Below, piece after piece: positions 1-12,900 of a stretch of 64,000 bases of DNA. The DNA comes from Stereum hirsutum FP-91666 SS1. Taxonomy: Eukaryota > Basidiomycota > Agaricomycetes > Russulales > Stereaceae. Position 1 is the stretch's first letter, and every line of letters begins with the position of its first letter. The position numbers and the translations under genes were made by a program. A model generated the notes under the pieces. The model saw only the letters and a program-made list of their open reading frames with translations. It had not been told where the DNA came from and ran no database searches. The stretch is taken from assembly GCF_000264905.1 (NCBI RefSeq), contig NW_006763155.1, positions 299,855 to 363,854 on the forward strand, in the 5' to 3' direction.

Positions 1-124
1 GCGACGTGTTCATGCACGCCCCTCATCAATTGCAAAATGACTGAGTTCCGAAATATAAAACGGAGATGGGCTGGTCGGTCTTGTCCAACCCCTACCCCTA
101 TCGTGGTCGTACCACTCCCTTCCC

Positions 125-1048
125 ATGCGCATGACCATGCCTACGTGTCCTCAGTCACCCCAGTTGCAGTCTGGCAGACCTCCAGCGAGTCGTGGCGCAA
201 AGCGGCTTCGTTCAGAGAGCCCGACTCGGTCATCCCGTGAGGCGGTGAAGCGAACGAAAGCCTTGAACCTCACCTCTGCGTACGCACTGACAGCATACTC
301 TCCACTGCCCTTTTGGCAATGCTAACCAGTGCTACTGTCCACAGCTTGTTTGCACCGGGCGGTATCCTCGATAGTCAGACAACCGACTCTCAGTATGTCC
401 GTGGTCTGGGAGACGGCGATACGGATGGGCCCGAACGTGGTCTATGTTCAAGTATGTCCCATCACCCGTCCATACCTCTTCTTTCGATTTTGTCTGAGTG
501 CTTTTGCTTCTGATGTTAGGGGGTACTCCACGACCACGAACACCTTCACCACCAGTGTTCGGAGAACCGTCGCGGCCAGCACCTACCTTTCATAGCGTGA
601 AGTCATCAGGGAAACAGGCTGGGGCAACGTCTGGTGAGCCCTTCCTTCACATTTCCTTAATGTTCCTTGACAATTCACTGAATGACTCACCTATCCCTGA
701 TTTACAGTAGCCGATGATGAGCCAGTTTTGTTGCCCAGTGCTGAGCTAGCTGAAGCCTTGGCTAAGGAGAGCCTGGGAAGCATCAAGGACCTCCTTCTCA
801 ACCTTGTCGAACACGTATTTGACAACCGTATTCATGCGTTGGAGAAGCGTTTGGACGAAGAGTGGGAGCGGAGCTACATGCTGAGAAGTGATAATAGGTT
901 TATGACGGCTACCATCGATGAGTTGCAGGCAACTTTGGCCAACTGTACGTGCAACAGTATGTCTCGCTTCGCTCCGACCTTACCAGGTAGTCAGTACCCG
1001 GGCTCCCCAACTCCCAGTGCGTCTTCGAGGGTTGCAGATGAGTACTAG
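125..1048 (+). CDS. uncharacterised small protein, coiled-coil C-terminus
   Basis: I do not recognise the family. A possible first exon begins at the ATG at 125 and encodes a basic, Ser/Arg-rich stretch (KRLRSESPTRSSREAVKR). A later exon ends near 632 at a GTGAGC donor and is joined to the next at an acceptor ending at 709 (TTTACAG), giving the continuous reading TSVADDEPVLLPSAELAEA. The last exon is acidic and helical (heptad-like around EALAKESLGSIKDLLLNLVE and RIHALEKRLDEEWER), followed by a Pro/Ser-rich tail and a stop at 1046-1048. The layout of disordered basic N-terminus, proline-rich middle and coiled-coil end suggests a nuclear or scaffolding protein, which is inference. It lies head to head with nothing and tail to tail with the transposon-like gene at 1285-6091, so it could be an accessory gene of the same element. 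The first exon and the number of introns are uncertain. Confidence 0.4.
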
Positions 1049-1284
1049 ATCCAGTAATTTATTAGTTAAATAGAGACAAACTTGCGATCATTCTTCATCA
1101 TCTTCCTGAGTTGCCGTGGTTTGCGAGCCAGGTATTGACGGCCAACATGCCAATTAAGGACAATATTTACGTGAATTCGGAAGATGCAACCGCGAATGCT
1201 CACAAGTACCAGCACATCGAGTCCAGCATACCACGAAAAATATAGTAAGAATCTAACTAAAGTACAAGCAAGTACTGCCATAAC

Positions 1285-4200
1285 TTATCGACGAGAAAGT
1301 GTCTGATTCTGTAAAGCTAGTAGTCTCGGGTGTTGAGCTGCACTGTGCTCTGCTGGTAAAGTGGACGAGCTGTCGACTGAATGAACAGAATCAGGATTCT
1401 CTGTGGTAACCGTCCGGCGTGCATGTTTTTGAGCGGCAATCTCTCGCCCAACACTGGCCTCCACAATCCTTTCCTGATCCAGACACACTGAGTGAATCCG
1501 GAACCGCTGCAGATGGTAGGCATCCCGCATCTGCGCGGTATTGAGAATCCAATCATCGGCTTGACCTTTATGAACAACCTGATCCTTCTTTAAGGTGGTA
1601 AGTGAGCGTTCTTGATATACCGAGCGGGTGGACGCCACTGTGCAAGCATTTGCAACACAGTTGTGCTGCGTGTTGACCGTGCATAGGATACTCTGGATAG
1701 CAAATAGACATACACACAAGTCAGTGATGAAAGACAGAATGGAATGGACTCAGACTTCTTACATCGAGGGGCACAAAGTCGAACTGTTGAAGAAGATGAA
1801 GCTGGGGCATGCCGTATGATGATGAAGATCGTGATGTGTCGGTTGCTTGGACGAGAATTCCGTCTGGGGTCTGGGCAAAATCGCAAGGGGATCCTTTCAT
1901 CTGCACAATCTCACACACTCGCCCAACATATGTCTCACCAAGTGTGTGTGAGCGCCGGACGATGACAAAACTGCCGATGCAGCAATGATCACCGTTGTGA
2001 AGGTAGACGGATTCGGACGTCTTGAACGTGAAATGCGAGTGATCAAAAAGAGTGTGGTGGGCAGTTTCAGGTGTGGAATGCGAAAGGAGGATGGATGCAG
2101 CATGATGGGGAGCGGCGGTGCTTGTTAATAAACGGTCAAATGATCGAGCAGGTTTTTTGTCGGAAATGCAGGTCCCTAAGGAGAAAGATCATGAGCTCAT
2201 ACACTGTAAAATATACAGGCGCATTACCAACCTGTGACTTTGGCAGATTTATGGCCCATACCAAGATACTGAGTCACGGTGTTAGGCATGGAGACAAGTG
2301 ATTTCGGCCCAGGACCAACATGTTGCCATTTTGATTGATCAAAACTGAAGTGTGATTTGGTTGTCGGTGCGCGCCTCGAGTTAGAGAGGGTGAGGGACTC
2401 GAGTGGGGTGTCTAACCCGGCTGATTCCTTTGTCGATCGAGATATAAAGTAGCCGCCACTCAACAGGTGGCGAATGCGATTGCCCTGAGCGAAGGCGGCT
2501 GCAATATCACGAGAAGGCGAGAGTCGATTAGAATGGACGCTTTTCGCACGAATGACAGCATTGAAAGATTCGAAGGCCTCAGTCGCGAACAGAATAGCAG
2601 GCCCAAACCGGCGTATGTGGTCTGGAAGGTGAACGAGAATATGGAATTTCGGCTTGTTGAACCAGCGGCAAGTCCACCGCGCAGTACAGAGCAAAAACTG
2701 CTCGATTTCGGTCTCGAGCAGTTTCTAACAACAAAGAAGTAAGCACACAGCGTGGATAATTTGAACGAGTTGAATCTTACAGCGTGCACATCAATATCCT
2801 CAATTTCTGGTTGCCACACAAGTGGTATCAGCTTCGAAAGAGAGACCCACGTCGCAAGACAATCAGGCGAAACAAGGTCGTATATCACAAATGGGGCAGC
2901 CTGAGCGATTGCACGAAAGTCTCGTCCGGTGAGTGAACCAGAGTACTGAACTAGAGTATGGCCAGCGAGGGATGAGATATTCAATCCAGAGACGTTTAAT
3001 GAAGTGAGACGCGTTGCGAGAAGCTCCTTCTTTTCCGGTCTCTTCTTGAGCTGGTTCTGGACTAGATCGCGCCAGAAGTACTTCACGAACCCAAGCAGAA
3101 TGACATGCAGAATCTCGACAGGTGTGTCTTGGTGGGGATCAAGGCCTTTGCGAATTGAAGCGGGATGTCAATCGAGGTATGATAGAATTTAAATGGGATA
3201 CGCTGAGAATAGGCACTAGCATGTGCGACGAACCTTTAATACGCCACACAGGGCTGGTGATGTTTGCCGGTAGGTTCTTGATCTCAGCATCGAGAGCGGC
3301 TTGCTTGTCGCTAGTGCCACGTTTGTTCTTATATGAGCCGAAAAGTTTCTCGAGAAAGTGGAGCTGGTAGGTGTCCTTGACACCGGAATTTGTTCGCATC
3401 TGCTGTACTTTGGTCTTGGTGTCAAGCGTTGATGCTTCCTTGAACATTGAATTTAGAGTCTTTGTGGTATCTTCCTTCCTGCGAGGTTTTCCAACCTGAG
3501 CATGTGGTTGAGATCATTGCTAATTTGATTGGGAATGCAGAGAGAGAACAGACCTTTATGAATTCCTTGACACGAGACATCATTCCAGCCATAGACTCCA
3601 CGACCTTCCTTCGCCGCCCTTTCGACTTCGTACCATGTTGCGATTGAGCTCCGTCAGATGAGGCAGCATCACTCCCAGCATCATCGCTTCCAGCTGCGCT
3701 ACCCCTATCGCTCTCCACTGCTGAAACTATACCTCCATCCCCGTCAGCGGCACGTCCTCGTGCACTAGGATCTGCATCTGCTGTCGCATCCGACCCCTTG
3801 ACCCAACACGCCCGACAGAAATACTTTCCACGAAGACCGATGTGAGCAGCAAACTCGCTCTGCATTGGATTATCGCCGAGAAGGGCGAGGACGCATGGTA
3901 TCATCAATACTGGGGCATTTTCGTCGGAGTCCCATGCCCAGATGCCGTCGTGCTGTGCCTCTCTGAATGCAAACCATGTGAGTAAATTCATATAAATCAA
4001 AGACAGCTGTGGTAAAGTGACGAACTCAAGCTGATCCAAAATACCGTCAAGCATCTCAAGCGGTGGTGCGATGTTGGATGTTGATAGGAAGTGTATGTTG
4101 AACTCTTTGTGTGTTTCACTTCGCGGAAGGCCAGCGGGCGTAAAAAGGAAGCTGTTATGCTCGTTCCATTTCTTTGATACATTCCCAGATGTATCGTCAC

Positions 4201-6091
4201 AGTACATCCATATCGGAAATGCCAGAACACGATGCCCTTTCGAAAGTGCACGCCAACGATTACCAGCAGTGGGATCGGTAAGGGACCATGGCGATAGTGT
4301 CTCTGTCTCAGGGTCATAGATATCTGCAACAAAGTATGATACGCACATGTATATTAGCAGCATTCCTAGTAAGAGCGGTGTAGATGGCGAGGCTGCAAAC
4401 CGATGAGAAAAGAGGCTAACCAAGGATATGCTCCGGTGCAGGAACACCATACGTCGCTGCATCCATCGAAAGAGTCGGTAGGTTCTTGAGAAACATCCTC
4501 GCCGGTACTTCATAGTTCTTGTGCTTGATGACTCGCCACCCACTGCTCGTCTCACTACTCACTGGACGCAGCTCCCAGCACTTTGCATAGAGAAGATGGG
4601 GACCGGTCTCGGCCTTTGTGAACCAACGGACAGGCATGCAGAAACGGCCGTCGGTGAGCATGGCGGGCTCGTGAATGAAGTAGTCTCCATCGCGGAAGCG
4701 CGCCATCGGGGTCAGCTGATCGTCAGGTAGCTCAGAGAGCCATCGTTCAGCCTGACGGGCCTCTGACAGTGACCGGCCGATGCTACGTTCGGGGTAGAAG
4801 TAAAGGTGAGGGCGAACCAAGGGGTTTGCCATTTCCTATCGTTATGCTCGATAAAGCCCACATGCGGAAAAGATCAACATGAGCGTACCTGTGCAATGAT
4901 CTGGGCAAGACTATTCACGTAGTAGTTGTGGCCCAGTGCACCCTTGTAAGGTATACTGTCGATGCCACACATTCCTTGTAGAAGTGCATTGAAAGATTGA
5001 ATCGACTTGACCGAAGGGACATCCTCGACGTCATTGATCTTGAGCAGCCACAGAAATAGATCTAATTGGCGCTGTGAGAATACCGAGCGTGGAAGATGCA
5101 TGAGAATATCCAGTGTACACGTCTGTAAAAGACATCGCATGAGCGTGGACGATCATGGTAATTTAAGAATACTGCAGACTTACGATCTTGCTCTTCCACG
5201 GAAACCAGTGTCTCTCTCTAGTGAAAGGATCTCGTGTTTGCGTCCGTTTTGGTGGTGGCGGGATTGATGTATCGGTTCCATTGTCAACTAAAAAAAATCA
5301 GGACAATCGCCGCTATGAGTGTTGCACAATGGTGCAATCTGGACTGTGGAAAGGAGACTCATACCGGTTACCGTAGGCTCTACAGGATTTTCGGGGCTCT
5401 GTTCGCTATCGGACTGCTCAACAACATCGTCCTCCGAGTCTACCTCCGATACAGCATCAAGGCGATCAAGAAGCTGCTGAGCGATGGAGGCCACACCGGC
5501 CTGTTCAGCGGTGAGCTCTACGGTTGTGTCCTCTGTGGCCTCGAACAGATTCCAGTTAAAGCCACTGAGAACGCTTGCATCCGGCGGCAGTGGACTCAGT
5601 GATTCAGCTGAAGATTCCATAGGTGTATTTCGAGTCAGAGAGTGAAGCAGAGATCGAATACCGCTGTCAACGACAGCAAGAGATGAATCACTGGCGGGTG
5701 TTGGTGCCACACTGCCAGACGTAGACGCCACATTGTTCGAAGCTGTCGTTATCGTTTGCTGACGTTGTCTCTCAAGAGCAAGGAGAGCCTGGTGCCCGAC
5801 ACTGCCTTCGTGTTGCGGTATATGCCACTCGTGGCGGATTCGGGAATCATTGCAGAGCTTGCATTGCCAGCCGCTTGAACCATTTGATCTGGTGGCCTGT
5901 TCCCAGTCTGATTTTGGGTCAAGATGGCATCCAATATTTCTCGAGGAATTCCCTGAACTTACATCTGTTGTTGGGAGCCATGTATAAAACAGTGCAAGTG
6001 GTACGAGCTGCAGATGTGGATGAAGACAACGATGCTCCGCCATCCACCGTGTTCCGCCACACAAGGTTTGACATTGAGTATCGGCGCTCAC
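1285..6091 (-). CDS. transposon-related agaricomycete zinc-finger protein
   Basis: Several minus-strand exons align in order with a long protein family that is very abundant and repetitive in agaricomycete genomes. In order: a short Cys/His cluster (WQCKLCNDSRIRHEWHIPQH, about 5870-5810) resembling a zinc finger; a Ser/Pro-rich linker; an exon at 5140-4874 with LPRSVFSQRQLDLFLWLL; 4832-4416 with PLVRPHLYFYPE; 4325-3420 with WMYCDDTSGNVSKKWNEHNS and GKYFCRACWVKG; and a C-terminal part at 2694-2224 with KPKFHILVHLPDHIRRFGPA and FESFNAVIRAKSVHSNR. The intron at about 4416-4325 is a clean GT..AG junction. Family knowledge: such proteins are dispersed in many copies and are thought to come from DNA transposons (KDZ/Plavaka/CACTA-like superfamilies), but I cannot name the superfamily with certainty. 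I see no clear frameshift, so it may be intact. The 5' end is uncertain; the ATG at 6091 is the first in the most upstream exon. No terminal inverted repeats were found for it. Confidence 0.6.
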
Positions 6092-6260
6092 CCTTTGCGA
6101 GCGGGTTCAAAGTCCGCCGTGACGCGTCTCGCTGACTCCCGTTGCCGAGCTGCCGAGTGGCTGCTGGCCCGTCACTTGTGAACACGCAAACCAAAATGCT
6201 GCGATGATGTGCATAGTTACATCCAAAATGGCTACATATAAAATCATCTAAACTATGTCT

Positions 6261-6379
6261 CTTTCATTTGGTTGCGACAGAATGTTTTAATCTCAGCGTG
6301 AACGAGCTACACACCAGACCCTACCTTCATATCAAATCACTCGAAGAGATTGCAGAAATTCCGTCGCAACCAAATGAAG
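6261..6379. repeat. 120-bp hairpin with 34-bp inverted arms
   Basis: The arm at 6261-6294 (begins CTTTCATTTGGTTGCGACAG) and the arm at 6346-6379 are reverse complements with a few mismatches, separated by about 50 bases. The size and structure fit a short non-autonomous DNA transposon (MITE) or a solo hairpin. It lies just upstream of the 5' end of the transposon-like gene, but I found no matching copy at that gene's other side. Confidence 0.6.
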
Positions 6380-7652
6380 TTAATACATGTAAAATAATAT
6401 TCCAGATTTTATGAGATTTACTGGGGTAGTGGACCCTGAGTAAAATACGCAATGGTCTCGCACATAGGTGCCACCCAGCCAACTCGGTGAGTTTTCCGGT
6501 GGCCCACGTCGAAATGACATGCGGCTTGCTCGGCAGCTTTCAAAGTCCGACAATTTGCAATGGACATCGCGCTTGGTGGGAATGCCGGTACTCATTGACA
6601 TGCGGCGATTTGACTTGCTTATGTGATCCGGTCTTGAGCGGAGCACAATCCGGTGGCGATACCTCGTTCAACCATCGGCCGCGCTAACCGTCGCACAACT
6701 CAGGTACTCAGCACCAACGCATCGAGGGCCTTTGAATCAGACTTAAATACAGATTGTGCAACACTCAAAGCTCGTACGCAAACATCGCCCATCGCGGCTT
6801 GCTCAAACGTACGCCATCAGATCCTCTGGCCGTGTAGCAAAACAAATTTGACGGCCTCTGAGAACCCCTGATATTGATAAGGCCAAGCATTATGTTCAAG
6901 TCAAGGGCTGGATAGAGGAAAATGAAGTGATCTGAAGAGAGAGCATGTTCGCAGCACGGAACAGATATGTTTAAAAGTGCGAGCATAGTATTTACATTGC
7001 ACTGGATTCGATATCACTCGGCCGAGGCCAGAGTCAGTTCAATCATGCCTGGTTGACCAATAACACAAACTTGGCACATTGAACTCTGGGTAGGTATGAA
7101 TGCCAGAAGTGGTATCGAGTGAAGAACCGGAAGATGAACACGAACTTCAAAGTTAGACGGCGATTCAACGGGACACCAGATAATCCCGGCGTATCGTACA
7201 GTTGACCCAGATACAGGCCGTTTTCGGCCGGAATTTCCCAATTGCCCAAAGGCGTCGGGCCTGAACACCACACATACGAGGGCGCATAGGGTGCCCATAG
7301 CGGCACTCTGACCAAATAGCCGTCTAGAACGTACTACGACAAATGCTTGTGTGTGATCAATATGGGGCCTGAGCGAGTCTCAACCATGAAGAATTCTCAT
7401 AGCATTCAACAACACCAGATAGTGTGCCGATCAAGAGATAGAATGATCACGAACGGACCGAATTGAATCCTCAGTACTAGTACCCCTTTGCATTCGGAAG
7501 TCCCAATCGTATTGCGTGTCGTGCCGCCTCCCAGGCGATGAGCGAAGTCTACGCGGTCTTAAGACTGTTGATGCCTTGGATATGTGTTGTCGATGACGAT
7601 AGTTTGGTACCAGGAAGCTCCTGCCGTGGTTGCTGCTTCGGTGCAGTGGACT
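6380..7652. other. gene-free stretch
   Basis: Only short overlapping open frames on both strands. I see no recognisable protein motif, plausible exon chain or repeat here. Confidence 0.5.
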
Positions 7653-7935
7653 ACGGTAGGCGGGACGACCGCAGTTCGATTTGAGTTGACGCGTCGAGCT
7701 TTCGCGGTGGCGCCACCCTAACCCTGCATCCGGCTTGGTCCGGGCTCACTTCACTGGGCTGTTACAGCGTATCTCTGACAGGTAGCGGCTTCATGAGCTC
7801 CATGACAGATCGGGCTGTACATACTGAGTGTAATGTAAATAAAAAGGGAGTCCCTGGAACATCTTAAGCATTTAATATGATTTTCTGGAAGTGGCAGGCA
7901 ACGTGGGAAGCTCAGCGGGGCAAGGCCAAGGGTGG
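7653..7935 (+). repeat. left inverted-repeat arm
   Basis: Reverse complement of 9685-9966 with small indels. It shares GACGCGTCGAG, GGTGGCGCCACC, GCATCCGGCTTGGTCCGGGC and, further in, GAAGTGGCAGGCAACGTGGG with the right arm. Confidence 0.75.
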
Positions 7936-8428
7936 CTTGCCCAGCCACAGTTGGTGCATCTTGAGCTACAAATTGTTGACAGCCTCGATGGGCAGCATCA
8001 CACATGCCATGTAAGTATTAGTAATTCCCTCAGCTGCTCAGCTTGATTTTGAGCAAGGTAGCACAGTATTTCTCTCTGTTTACTGTACTTTTTCAACCAA
8101 AGGTTCATCAAAAATGTACGACACCGCTCAGTTTTGCCCGGGTCACGGTTCAGAAACTGTAGGAAACCATGTGTGAGTGTGATGGGCCCCATAAATGGTT
8201 CAGTCTGTAAATGGATGTGTCACGTATGGAGAGAACAGCCAACCCATTATGATCACTGTGATTGTGAGCGGAAGCGGTGCCAAAAGCTTGAGTCCTCAAT
8301 ACCAAAGCAGAACCTGTAATGAAGGGACGGAAGTAAAATCAGTGAGAGACTAGATAACACATTGAGTATGACCTTACCACGGTGGACTAACCATAAGAGA
8401 TTTGCACTATGCACATCTTACCTGTGCT

Positions 8429-8749
8429 TTAGTGAGCTGCTGTTGAGGCAATGGCTGTTACGACCGGGCTTAAGCTAGGCTTAAGGGCGGCGTCGGTTTC
8501 GTGAAGCGGGGAACGATCGAGTCGTTCGGCGCCGTCGGCTTGGGCAATCAGCGAGGGGCTTCGGAGGTTCTGGATCCGGGGTTCTGGCTCGGTTCGTCTA
8601 GACGCGGCGTCCGGTCTAGGATCGAGTTCGTTCAGATGAGGTGTCCTCTTCTGAGGCAGGCGTCCTGCTAGAGCTGATGTGGATTCGAGGTTCTGATGGT
8701 AAAGCTCTTCAGTAGTCGAGATTCGAGGGGTATCGTCTTGAGGTCGCAC
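8429..8749 (-). pseudogene. gag-like fragment of an LTR retrotransposon
   Basis: A 106-codon frame starting at 8749 encodes a polar, Arg/Glu/Pro-rich segment (TEELYHQNLESTSALAGR, ELDPRPDAASRRTEPEP), the composition expected at the N-terminus of a fungal Gypsy-type gag. It stops at 8429 with no nucleocapsid zinc knuckle, protease or reverse transcriptase after it, so if it is gag it is a truncated remnant. Upstream on the same strand (8770-9300) is sequence with LTR-like character. The assignment rests on composition and context, not on a diagnostic motif. Confidence 0.35.
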
Positions 8750-8939
8750 AAGACGATATTGAGAATTCTGGTGAATTCAACTGAAACACTGTAGGTACGA
8801 TACAAGTGAACAGGTTGGAGAATCTCGACTACCAAGGTCCGATATTTATACTAATACAAGTCCGTGTGAATTGCCACGTCATCTAGGTCCGCCACATCAG
8901 CCTAAGAGTTCGTCTGCTCCGCCGAGCCAGAGTCAAGCC

Positions 8940-9050
8940 ACGCCAAGATAGTCTGTGTCCGACAGAAGTAACGTGTCCGCAGTCCTCCTACGTGTCCAGT
9001 CAACTATTGTATGTGTCCGAGGTAAGTATACGTGTCCATAAGAGAAAGAG
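8940..9050. repeat. interspersed ACGTGTCC-type octamers
   Basis: The octamer ACGTGTCC or one-base variants (TGTGTCC, ATGTGTCC) recurs about five times in 110 bases (about 8950, 8973, 8991, 9011, 9031) at roughly 20-base spacing. It lies in the stretch upstream of the gag-like frame, where an LTR promoter would be expected. Such reiterated motifs can be regulatory sites in an LTR; that is inference. Confidence 0.45.
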
Positions 9051-9684
9051 ATATGTTTGTAGAAAGGTTTTTAAAGGGATTTTAGTAAGAAAGAATCGAG
9101 CCGAAGTCCGGGTGTGTGCCGCCTTACTAGGAATGCGGTAAAGGAAAAGAAAAGGAAAAGATACACGAAGTAACAAAGAAGAAAAAGCGTCTATAACAAT
9201 GGCAGTGAACTGGATAGTTCGTTATATTTCTACGCTACATACAAGGTCCTTATATACATGTAGCGACATAGGTGAGAATATTATACTAAATTAGTTTGTT
9301 GCACAGACTTGCTGTGCATCGAGTTGTATCGTATCATACGGTGCAGTCATATGCACTCATTGTGTGAGACTGATGTTCTCATGGGTGAGAACACCCATGC
9401 ATCATACGTGAATGTCTAAGCACAAGGCCCGAGTTTAACAGATCACTTCTTTTGTCAAAGGTGATCTCCACTAGTGTTCACCAATGCTCAACTTTGGCCA
9501 TGCCAGCATTGAGACGGGGAGAGTGGCTTTGCATACGGACTTGGTATGGTTAAGGATCAGGTACCCGTTTACAAGAGTAAAGGTACTCAGAAGAAGGTTA
9601 CACTCTACAGCCTTCTCACACTGTACTTAATCTGCAGGTTCAGCTGAATTTTTCGAAAAGAGGCCAGGATGATTACCATAATCC

Positions 9685-9966
9685 CAACCCTCGGCCTTGC
9701 CTAGCTGAGCTTCCCACGCTACCTACCACCTCCAGAAAATGGTAAGAAATGGCTTAAATATATCAGGGACTCCTTTTTGGGTATATCACACTCATTGTGT
9801 ACACCCTGACTCACCATGGAGCCCATGAAGCCTCTACCAGTCAGAGATACACGTACGGTGTGGCAACCCAGGGAAGTGAGCCCGGACCAAGCCGGATGCA
9901 GGGTGGCGCCACCGCGAAAACTCGACGCGTCAACTCAAATCGAACCGCGGTCGTCCCGCCTACCGT
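9685..9966 (-). repeat. right inverted-repeat arm
   Basis: Inverted partner of 7653-7935. The two arms differ at many single bases and small indels, so the element is not recent. Confidence 0.75.
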
Positions 9967-12900
9967 AAGTGGACGCGGTGGTGATCGCTTCGTGTTGCAT
10001 TTTGGCACAATTCGGGCGGAGTTTCATCGCCACGTGGCCTTTGTCGCTGCCACTGCCGCCACCAATGCACCACCGTCATCACATTGACAGATTCAAATTG
10101 ACCTCCTCCGTCCCTCACTCTCGCGTCGGATTCTTCAGTGTGAAGCTCAGTCAGCACTCGCTAGCTTTCAACTCGCTCCTCAACGGTGTAGACTCTTCTT
10201 CGGCCGCACTGACGCGACCTTTTTCTGGTATCGGGGGCCTTTAGTGCTCCGTGAAGGTTTCAACATCTGGTAACTATGTCTGTCCATTTTGTTATACTCT
10301 TTTCCTCTAACTGTTAAGTTACTGATCTAGGTACTCTTATTTTCTGACGAGACGAACCGAAAGCATCACGAACTAACGCAGCAGGTCATTCGGTGAATGG
10401 ACTACGGGAGTGGAAGGAAGCACATGTCAGACGGTTGTACTGGTGCGTCCCCTTCCTGTGCCGTGTTCGGTGAGTATGCTCTGATACCTGCATGGCGTCT
10501 CTCTCTCATGTGCCGAACTCATCTACTGCGAAATAACGGCCACGACTATACCCCTCGCTGTTTAACCACACAAACGCATCCAGGGACCGTGCCCACATCC
10601 TCGAGTGACCCCCCCCCCCCCTCATGTCGTCTCGGACGCCTTAGCACCGCTGCCAGTCAGATACAACATGGTTGACACTGATATTTCGGAGGTGCGCCCA
10701 CTTGTTCCTTCCGCCCAGGCTCTATCTGTTGACCCCAGTCATTTGCATGTCACGTTCTATCCTAGCCCTTGCTGTACGCATCCTATGTCGCCGTGCTAGC
10801 TTTTGCTTGACATCTATCCCCCGTTTTACATCGAGTGAAACGGGATGCACTGCCCCTGTCGCTCGAAATGGAAATTTATATCCAGAGATCTTGCTATCTG
10901 GCGAGCGACCACGAAAAAGGGCTTTTAGGTATACCGTCTTGCTCTTTCCGTCACATTGGTCTTGCCCAACCTTTCATATCGAGCCTCAGATCATCCCCAA
11001 CCCGACCTGTCCAATTCGAATAGCCGCGATCCCCAGCAGCACATTGTTTCTCTGTCGTTAGAACAGCACGCACTCTGGGAAGGTTGCTCTGAAAGGCAGT
11101 GGTAGTGTGTGGAACTAATATAGACTACCATCAATTCTCGGCGAATTGTTAATCATGATAACTACACAGCATTTCCGACTTCTCAATGCTCAGTGCCTCC
11201 CTAAACACCGCTCTCTTTAGTCGTTCAGCCTCTCTAGCGCGGTGACTTCGACTTCTTCACGACTCAATAGCTCAATTTTTACCGCCAGGCTCCACATGAT
11301 CGCCGCAACGACCGTATTGTCGCCCACTGATCACGAAGACACTCTTCCAAAGCGTTCCTTACGCTCTCTCGACCTTCGTGTAGTGTTTGAGTCGAAAGAC
11401 CTTTCTCCCTTTCTACGACATGGCTCAGCCAAGGCCCTTATATACGCCTTGGAATCCTTCACTGTCGCCTAAACCGCCGAAAGGCTTTCCCAACTTCTGT
11501 TCCTGACTCGTCGGTTTCATTGACTGTCATACCTCATATTCCATACCGAAACCAAAATCACTGTCACCTCCGGATTTCAAGGTTCGTCTCCAAGGGTGTC
11601 GTCTTCATGCATGACCAGATACGGGTCTCCGTGGCGTTCACAATACATGCTCGCTCTTCCTTTGCGAGCTCCTGCAGATCTGATAGATGTGGCGCTACGT
11701 TGACAAGCTGCTAGCTCTCACATGGAAGTAAACTGTAGGAGCCACATCTTACTATCTCTCGACCCATTCTCACTGAAATCTACGACATTCTGCCTCATGC
11801 GGTACATGATAAAGGTTACCGTCACACGAACAGTCAAAAAACCAACACCGAAGGCTATTGCATGGCCGCCTGAATACCCTTCCTGAAATCGTTGTTCCTC
11901 CGTTACTGTATCTTTCGATTTTCCATACTCATGGTTGCCCACCCCTATGCAAGTTCAGCTTCCATCATCATTTTTGGCTGTTGCATGCTTCGCAAAAATT
12001 CTTCCCGATCTCCTTGCTCGCTCGGGTTCGAACTTGGATAGCTCATTTCGCAAGTAAGCGCGACCGCCACACTTACCCAATATAACCTCCAGCTCGCGGG
12101 TGCCACGTCCTTTCAGCCCTAACCTCTTCGCCGAGGTCTTGCGCTGGAATGTTGAAGGGGTTGTCCTTCGAGGATTTTGAAGGAGGCTTCGTCGCGTAGC
12201 TGCAAGTGCTAGCGTTGGTTGGCAATTGCGTGTATCGCCTGGTTCGAACAGTGAGACCGAGTATTCTGGGATGAAAGAGCCAGGACTACGATGCGGCGAT
12301 TCCTCAGTGTCTCGGACCGATTTGTGATACGGATGATGCGGCAAAATAGTTTAGGTCGGTGCTCCCGCGAGTTAACAGTCAGCTATGTGTCGAATATCCG
12401 TGAGTTAATCTGCTCCTCGTCACTATTTCACCGGGTCGTTGACACTTTCCAGTATCTATAGCAATTGTATGCATACGGTTCCTCATCGTCTTGTGGTGCG
12501 ATCGCCCACAGAATCAGCAGTATCAGACTACTTCGAGTAGCTAACCGTGCTCATCTCTTGCCGCGGTATGCCTGCTCAAATCTCCGTGCAGCAGCCGCCA
12601 CCAATGATAATATAAAGTGCATCATGACTACCATTATGGGTTTACACCCGGGGATACTCGTGTCGGCGAGTCGTCCAAGCTGTGATTGCTCTTTCGAGTA
12701 CAAGAGCCTGCACTAGCGGGATTCCATTCCTGTAAAAGTGCCCAAGTGGGGCACCCCTCGCAACTTTGGCTGCACGTCGTTACTCCATACCTATCATGCC
12801 ATCGATGCTTTGTATCCCGTCCCTCCCGTCCCTGTGACTCATGATCGCACCAAGACTGGCTGGGCGCTTTGCATCATCTTGTTCCTCCCATATATATGAT

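Larger units (their letters stand above)
7653..9966. mobile_element. LTR-retroelement remnant enclosed by inverted repeats
   Basis: Two inverted arms of about 280 bp, 7653-7935 and 9685-9966, bound this block. The outer ends pair as ACGGTAGG (7653-7660) with CCTACCGT (9959-9966), and pairing continues through the GGTGGCGCCACC core and the run around AGTCCCTGGAA/CAGGGACTCC. Between the arms is unrelated sequence with a minus-strand gag-like frame (8429-8749) and a low-complexity stretch of reiterated ACGTGTCC. The simplest reading is a non-autonomous DNA element with long terminal inverted repeats into which a retroelement inserted and decayed. The alternative is two copies of one repeat landing in opposite orientation. 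I saw no transposase between the arms. Confidence 0.6.

Noticed and set aside
11955..12344. 129-codon minus-strand basic frame.
   Set aside because: No motif, no neighbours in splice phase, and similar frames occur by chance at this length.
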